In this document: positions 58,441 through 64,000 of the stretch, piece after piece | How positions within the stretch are numbered: the first letter of the stretch is position 1 | Layout of the letters: each line of letters begins with the position of its first letter | Assembly: GCA_021234155.1 (NCBI GenBank) | Contig: JAJEKV010000094.1 | Coordinates: forward strand, 2,385,782-2,449,781 | DNA: 64,000 nt | Reading direction: 5' to 3' | Origin: Isoetes taiwanensis | Lineage: Eukaryota > Streptophyta > Lycopodiopsida > Isoetales > Isoetaceae | Position numbers and translations under genes: made by a program | The notes under the pieces: generated by a model | The model's database searches: none | Told to the model about the DNA's origin: nothing | What the model saw: the letters and a program-made list of their open reading frames with translations, nothing else

Positions 58441-59530
58441 CTCCCCAATCCATCGACCTGTCTCAATCCGGAGATGGTGGGCACCTGTGCGAATGGAGGA
58501 GATATGCTGCGCTTTTCATGGGCGGATGTGAACACGTGTAGTCTTTGTGGGCCTCGTTCTAATGTGGGATTTATGTGCTGCTTGTAATGTGCTGTTTTGA
58601 CTTGCTCCAGAGCCCTGGAATTCCAAAGCTTGCTGGAGAAACAAGCATCAAAATAACATCTCAGGCTGTCGCGATCTGCCTCTGTTTCTACCTGGATGCA
58701 CATGTGCTCCTGGACATTCCATCTAGTTAGCCACTGCACTCTTTTATCCTTCCAACAATTCTTGAGTCGTTATGGTCCCATTGCCACTGCATAAGCCAAG
58801 TGCGGTAGATGATCATCATCCATATTTACCACCTTCTGGAAGTAGACGATGTGTCTATCAAGGGCCGCTCGCTGAAGTGGCAGGAAACCTGTCTTCTGCA
58901 ACAAAATTTGATATGGGACCGTGGATTTCACTCCGAGTGCCCATGCTAAGAAGGCCTTCTGCACCTGTTCTAAGTCGCTCCAAGTAGCAAGGGACGCCAA
59001 TGGGCCCCAGACTTCAACCCCGTACAAAAGAACAGGCTACTTCAACCCGTACAAAAGAACGGGCTCTACCAATACCCTGATCTGTATAGATGAGTTGCCT
59101 GATGACCTGATGCAAAAGTTGGGTCCCGCCACCCCCATTATCCATGAGCCAGTGTTCCAACTGGTCAATGTACAGACCAAACAATGTTGGGGAAAGAGGA
59201 CATCCCTGGCGGACCCCAATACTGCTAGTGAATGGTTGTCCCGTCATCCGCATCTGACCTGAACAACTCTCGTACAACCTGTATACTGCATTTTGTATAT
59301 CCACAGGAACCTCCAGTTGCCGCAATCTTTCCCATAACTTTTCCCGAGGCATAGTGTCAAAAGCCTTCGCAAAGTCAACAAAGCAACAATACAGGTCCCG
59401 CCGACGGTTTCTGCTATCCTCAACCAAAGTCCTCAATGTGAAGATATGATCAATGGTTGAATGCCGGGGTCTGAACCCTGCTAACAAACTGGCTAGCAAG
59501 CTTGGCATCAACATTACCATTCATCTGACT

Positions 59531-60297
59531 GCCATTATTATCAATGAACTAGTTAATCTATATGTGATGGGACTGATGTTGCTGCCATGTGCTATTTTGC
59601 CCTTGTCAACCCTTTAAGATACTAGAGGGACAATTCAAAACGTTTTTGCTAAGAGGCTTTTTATTCAACATCGGGCCACAGTCCTCCATTTCAACAATTT
59701 TAACATACATCATTACAACATATTGATATTGGAAAATAAAAGCTTTGTTCAGAAGGGACAAACAAAGCAATCAATTTATTTTTTTATACATCCAATTCTT
59801 GTTGTTTGACATTGTAAAAACACTAAACGATATAGAAATATCTTGAAGCCATGATGATGTCCTTCACTAGTCAATTTACATTCTTTTTAAAGCAAGACAA
59901 GTATATTATATTAAGTTGATGTAACAAAATTAAGCATATCTAACCTTATTTAGCATAACTCATTGCTTCTTCTATTGAATCTCAAACAATTGCTGTAATT
60001 ATTTCTCTTAAATTTAGTACCACATAAGAAGCCCTCAATGTTGAATACTTGCAGCCTTTAATTTCTCGTGGAAAGAAATAAATTTTTGGTCTCCCAACAC
60101 CTTGCTATTAGGATCAATAGGGTAAGTATCCTCGGGCAACCCACAATGCGGTATCACCTTATGTTTTCTTACAAAAACAACACATCCATTTACTTGCGGA
60201 TGTCGACCACCCAAAAATTTTCATTGATTTTATTTTTGGTGAAAACACTTTCAGCCTTTAAGATAGGACATCCTTCATAGTTTTAGGTAAAATTAGA
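59531..60297. other. no feature seen
   Basis: AT-rich spacer. Confidence 0.3.
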
Positions 60298-60918
60298 AGC
60301 GTTTCCATAGTTCAAAAGCATCTAAAGATAGATGCGGGAGATGCGAGCATCTAAAGCATCTAAGCATCTAAAGAATCTATCGATTTTTAAGATGCGTTAG
60401 ATGCGGCACATAAAATTTTAAATAATAAATTCGACAAAGAATAACAGATATAGAGCTATAATAGATGTGAATGGTAACTGTTCTGTTAATAACTATATAA
60501 CTATAACTGCTGATCCTTTGTTTTCAACCACTAAATGCTGTTTAGATGCAAAATGCTCATGAATGGAATCAAAAATATTTGCACAGCAATGTACTTGGCA
60601 ACTTTGAACTCCTTGAGAGCTCCCTTGAATCCCTGTTCTCTAATCCTCTTTCGAGATAGCTATTTCGATAGCAAGGGAAGTCACCAGAAGCAGAACAACC
60701 AAATGCAAGCGAGGGAAAGCCAATTTGGCGGCATGGGAATTGATTTGATGGTTTCGGCAAGGAAAAGCCTATTAGGGCGAAAAAAAACCTAACCAAAGTT
60801 TTTTTTTTTTTTTTTTTTAACCCCAAGCATCTAACATAAGATGCGTAAGATGCGGTACGATGCGTTTAGCATCTATCAGGACGTTAGATGCGAGCATCTA
60901 TCGAACTATGAGCGTTTC
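60298..60918. mobile_element. hAT-type MITE with 8-bp target duplication
   Basis: AGCGTTTC occurs at 60298-60305 and 60911-60918. Between them the 605-bp insert starts CATAGTTCAAAAGCATC and ends GCATCTATCGAACTATG, an imperfect terminal inverted repeat with core CATAGTTC. Both ends are studded with AGATGC/GCATCT words in both orientations (60315-60410, 60825-60900). No transposase. The interior holds a 22-base poly-T. The size of the duplication points to the hAT superfamily. Confidence 0.85.
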
Positions 60919-61384
60919 TATTGGCCGATTCACATGACATTTTTTCCTTAAGTGCTGAAAAATAGTTGACTCAGTGTTGCCTCAATATTTTAGCTTGGAC
61001 TCAGCATCGCAGGTTGTATGATGCGACAATTAAATCTCATACCAGGGTTGAATTTTTTTGGCTCAGCCCAAGATCAACAAGGATTCAACAATTCCAAGGC
61101 AATTTGTCCATGTGAATCCAATATATATTGAAGCCCGGAAGGGTTTCCGTTTCTAGGTTTCCAACCCAAAAATTGGGCTGTGAGATACCTAGTTTGAGAC
61201 AAAATATGCTAAAGAATAAAGTTGCTAAGAATAGTTTAATTAAATATTTAGAAATACTCAAATTGCAACCAATCCGAAAATACCATTGCCTTCGCTGTAC
61301 AAAAGAAATACCTTTATCCATCGTATGCTACGATGGGAGACGTTGAGATTAGGTCAGATAAAAATTTTAGCGTTGCATGTTGCA
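60919..61384. promoter_or_regulatory. upstream region of BDP1
   Basis: About 470 bp between the MITE and the first BDP1 codon. No unambiguous TATA box; the transcript start was not determined. Confidence 0.3.
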
Positions 61385-64000
61385 ATGTTGTCATCGCTGG
61401 AGGCCCTTGAGGTAGCCGATGCAGCAATAGGTACGTCCATTGGACTCTCAGCTAGCTTTATTCTTTTATTTTTCCTGCAACAAGAGATTCATAAGAAATT
61501 GAAAACCCTAAACCTCACAAAAAATTGCCAGAATTTACGTTTTCAGCTGCCATAATTGGGATTGTCCTGATATAAAAAATCTGTCGGAATTGAGCTCTTT
61601 TAGTGTTTACTGAAGTTTTGAAATGCAACGGCGGAATCCTTTTTGTTCTGACGATAAGTAAATAGTTGGCTAAGTTTGCCCCATTCTTTAAAAACAAACT
61701 ACTTATCTTGATGGTTCTGCCGTTACAGCTTCTCATGTCCAGCCAAGGAAATTTAAAGTCAGGAAACTTAATGGACGTGGTGCAGCTGTGGCTGCAGAAT
61801 CTGAAACTCGATCTACAAAATCCACATGTCCTAATGCAACCCAAAGCTCGCAAAATCAAGGTGTTTCACAACATGATACATCGACTTCTCACCCATCTAA
61901 GACCATCTCAGATGGGTCTTTGTTTATATCCGAGGCATGTAAACAACAGGTTTCAGGAAATTTAGAAGAAGGCAGCAACGAAGAGCCTACTGCCATTGCC
62001 AGTGATGCAGCCATGACAGGAAACCGTTGTTTGAATGGGACTGAGGAAATTATTGATTATATGCATAGAGGAACAGAAAGCGCAACCATAGCTCGATGTA
62101 TATCTGTAAGTTATGATATTTAGACTCGTCAGGTTAGCTGAAATTTTAAAATTTCAATCAAATTTGCATTCGCTCCTTCATTAGCTTTGGGTTAACACTT
62201 TTCTTTGGAGTCAAACATGATTCCCTTAAGTTAGCAAACTTAACAGCCTCAATTTAAGGCTTACACTAAAACTCATACTGATGCTAATAGGCATCTCAGT
62301 TGAACCATAATGTAACTGAACAGCGATGCGTTCTGCTGCCATTATGTTAAAAGTACGATAACGAATGTAACGACATTGACAAGCTTTTGTTAGGTTATAT
62401 TTTCTAATGCAACATTTGGTCTCTTTCTTGTGGAGTTAAATTAAGCGTCAGAAAGCTTAACTTACTTCCGTTTATGCAATTCTGAATGTGTAAGATGATT
62501 ATATTGAGATGATTACTAATAGATGCTTCGAGTATGCCTCCTATTTTGCCACGTCACTTACAGTTTTAGCAGGAATAACTTGCAGCCCACTGAGAGTGAG
62601 GAAGCTTTTCCGGATGTTATTGAACAACAACGTTGTTCTCAAGTAACTGGTAATTAGTCTTTTAAAAGGCCTGCTATTACTTTCAGAACTTAATGGTGCA
62701 TTGTATTATTTTCTAAAAATATATGCCTATAACAGGAAAAAAGCATGAGCTTAAGCGTGGTCTACCAAGAGGACGAAGGGAAGAGTATCCTGAAGTTCAA
62801 AAGATACATGGTTGGGCATCTTTTGGCTCATTTATGCAGCCTTTTATTGTTTTTAGCTTATGTACCTTAAGGTGGCACAGTTGACAGGAGTGTTGATGAT
62901 ACTGCTTGGAATCCATCAAGGGTAACAATGAAAGATATACTTAGGTTGGCGGAGGCAAAAGAGAGGAAGGTTAGTAGATGTATCGTCTGAAGTTAAAATT
63001 TGTGCAGACGATAATGCAAGTAAATTTCAGTAGGCATTCACTGCTGGCAAGCAAAAACATGTGAGCAGCTTTAAAATAATGTACAGTTCAGCGGTCTCAA
63101 CATCATCTTGCTTGACTACTGTCAGCAAACTTTTGCAGTTTATATATGCTTGCAAGGTGCATGTAGTCACTGTAAAGTTTTGAAGGTTTGTAATGTGATT
63201 GGGTGGACCGTTTGCATGTAGCCACTGTTGTTGGAAAGCTTTTGTAGATGAATCATTCATAAGGAATGAATATGTTCATTAAGTTGTGTAATCAGTCATA
63301 TCTTTATCATAAAGTCAAGTGTAGGTGTGATGCATGAAGCATGTGAAGAACATTTACATACTACCTTTTGGACTCTGATTTATTTGCCTATTGTATATGA
63401 CAGAAACAGAAAGAAGAAGTGGCTTCGAAAATATTAATTAAGGAATCTACTAACCATCAGAATACAAGGGCACATTCAGAGCGTGGAAATACGTAAGTCC
63501 TGCGTAGAATGCTTCATCGCTAGATTGGTTGGTCTCATACATTTCCAATTATCTAGAAATGATGTAAAGATCAAGATTTTATTAATTTTGTGTTTCCAGT
63601 GTAGTGACATATATGAATGCTGCCAGTATGCATGATATAACATTCAGAAGTGTTGGTCTCTTGCAGGACTCATTTTGCACCACAGGTCCAAATCATTAAT
63701 GGTCAAATAGTTATAAATGAGAAAAGCTTAACACTGGAGTCAAATGCAGCAACAAAGGACAACATTGAGTCATACACCAGGGTGGAGGAAACTTGCTCAA
63801 AGCTGAACTACCATAGTTTCATGAAACGCACACCAGCTCAAAGATGGAGTCCTGAAGAGACAGAGTTATTTTATCAGGTTGGTGGGAGCAGATATTACTT
63901 GCTGGAGCTAGGCAGTTGTTGGAACTAAGAAATTCAACATATAATATATGTTGCAGGCAGTTCGGCAGTTTGGGACAGATTTTGAATTGATAACACGCCT
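61385..64000 (+). CDS. BDP1: TFIIIB subunit B'' (BDP1), 5' part, runs off the edge
   Basis: Eight exons join in phase: 61385-61430, 61729-62105, 62586-62649, 62736-62810, 62881-62969, 63404-63492, 63667-63877 and 63957 to the window end, all GT/AG. BDP1 joins TBP and BRF1 in TFIIIB and places RNA polymerase III on tRNA and 5S genes in the nucleus. Diagnostic text: APQVQIINGQIVINEKSLT, then SYTRVEETCSKLNYHSFMKR, then TPAQRWSPEETELFYQ, continuing AVRQFGTDFELITR, the SANT domain. The exon-5 block TMKDILRLAEAKERK also fits. The chosen start (MLSSLEALEVADAAI) is the only ATG whose exon phase agrees with PRKFKVRK in exon 2; a further 5' exon cannot be excluded. A MITE lies 475 bp upstream. The rest of the gene is beyond 64000. 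Confidence 0.9.

Larger units (their letters stand above)
57899..59530 (-). mobile_element. LINE with (TTCTA)n tail, 5'-truncated
   Basis: Minus-strand RT palm: GFRPRHSTIDHIFTLR, CCFVDFAKAFDTMPREKLWE (block A) and GVRQGCPLSPTLFGLYID (block B). The catalytic (F/Y)ADD block is absent; the text becomes VIRQLIYTDQGIGRA and jumps to YGVEVWGPLASL (59027). The C-terminus (58739-58074) ends with a CCHC cluster, CQCCQTGAVEDECHTF. The 3' end is not poly-A but about 18 units of TTCTA (57899-57992). A 61-bp tandem duplication (58323 and 58384) adds about 20 out-of-frame codons to the C-terminal frame without closing it. Confidence 0.8.

Overview
The window is nuclear DNA of a land plant, most likely a large, repeat-rich genome such as that of a fern. 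The reasons are plant-type intron-containing genes (a prolyl 4-hydroxylase remnant, a multi-pass membrane protein, TFIIIB subunit BDP1), a PPR fragment of the 'QQVFNKL..RNEHAWTSL' kind that I associate with fern PPR genes, and a dense mosaic of chromoviral Ty3/gypsy, LINE, hAT, CACTA-like and TRIM elements. The fern assignment is inference; the land-plant assignment is firm. No prokaryotic or organellar gene block was seen.

Layout. 0-6.4 kb: gene debris and one decaying gene cluster on the minus strand: a broken prolyl 4-hydroxylase, a PPR fragment, a membrane-protein gene whose exons 2-3 are duplicated downstream, a spliced copy of a PWI/Nab2-like N-terminal domain, and two exons of an unrecognised gene. 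6.4-16.6 kb: mostly non-coding, with a 5'-truncated LINE flanked by a 14-bp target duplication (8.2-9.3 kb), a strongly purine-skewed satellite-like stretch (11.3-14.5 kb) and several tandem repeats. 16.6-22.95 kb: the most unusual segment. A full-length PIF1 helicase gene (minus) stands divergent to a degraded gene whose product carries an HxH motif and a YxxK motif of HUH (Rep-type) endonucleases; the pair is bracketed by two related ~100-bp repeats that keep two hairpins by paired base changes. This is a candidate rolling-circle (Replitron-like) element. 24.9-31.25 kb: a damaged gypsy element (minus). 31.4-36.1 kb: LINE pieces, one interrupted by a 661-bp solo LTR that carries a perfect five-unit heat-shock element upstream of a TATA box. 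36.1-43.2 kb: a LINE ORF1-like remnant, a 397-bp TRIM element, and a 4.3-kb gypsy element with both LTRs, PBS, PPT and a CATTC duplication but no reverse-transcriptase core. 44.1-45.7 kb: a probable solo LTR. 46.7-56.2 kb: a probable hAT element inserted in a (TATC)n microsatellite, containing a decayed intron-bearing transposase, subterminal tandem repeats, two copies of a promoter-plus-first-exon cassette, a CACTA-like end and a Rab GTPase fragment. 57.9-59.5 kb: a third LINE. 60.3-60.9 kb: a hAT-type MITE with an 8-bp duplication. 61.4 kb to the edge: the first eight exons of BDP1, all in phase.

Only BDP1, PIF1 and possibly the membrane-protein gene look able to make normal products; nearly everything else is mobile-element sequence in various states of decay. 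Splice sites were placed by eye from GT/AG and reading-frame continuity.
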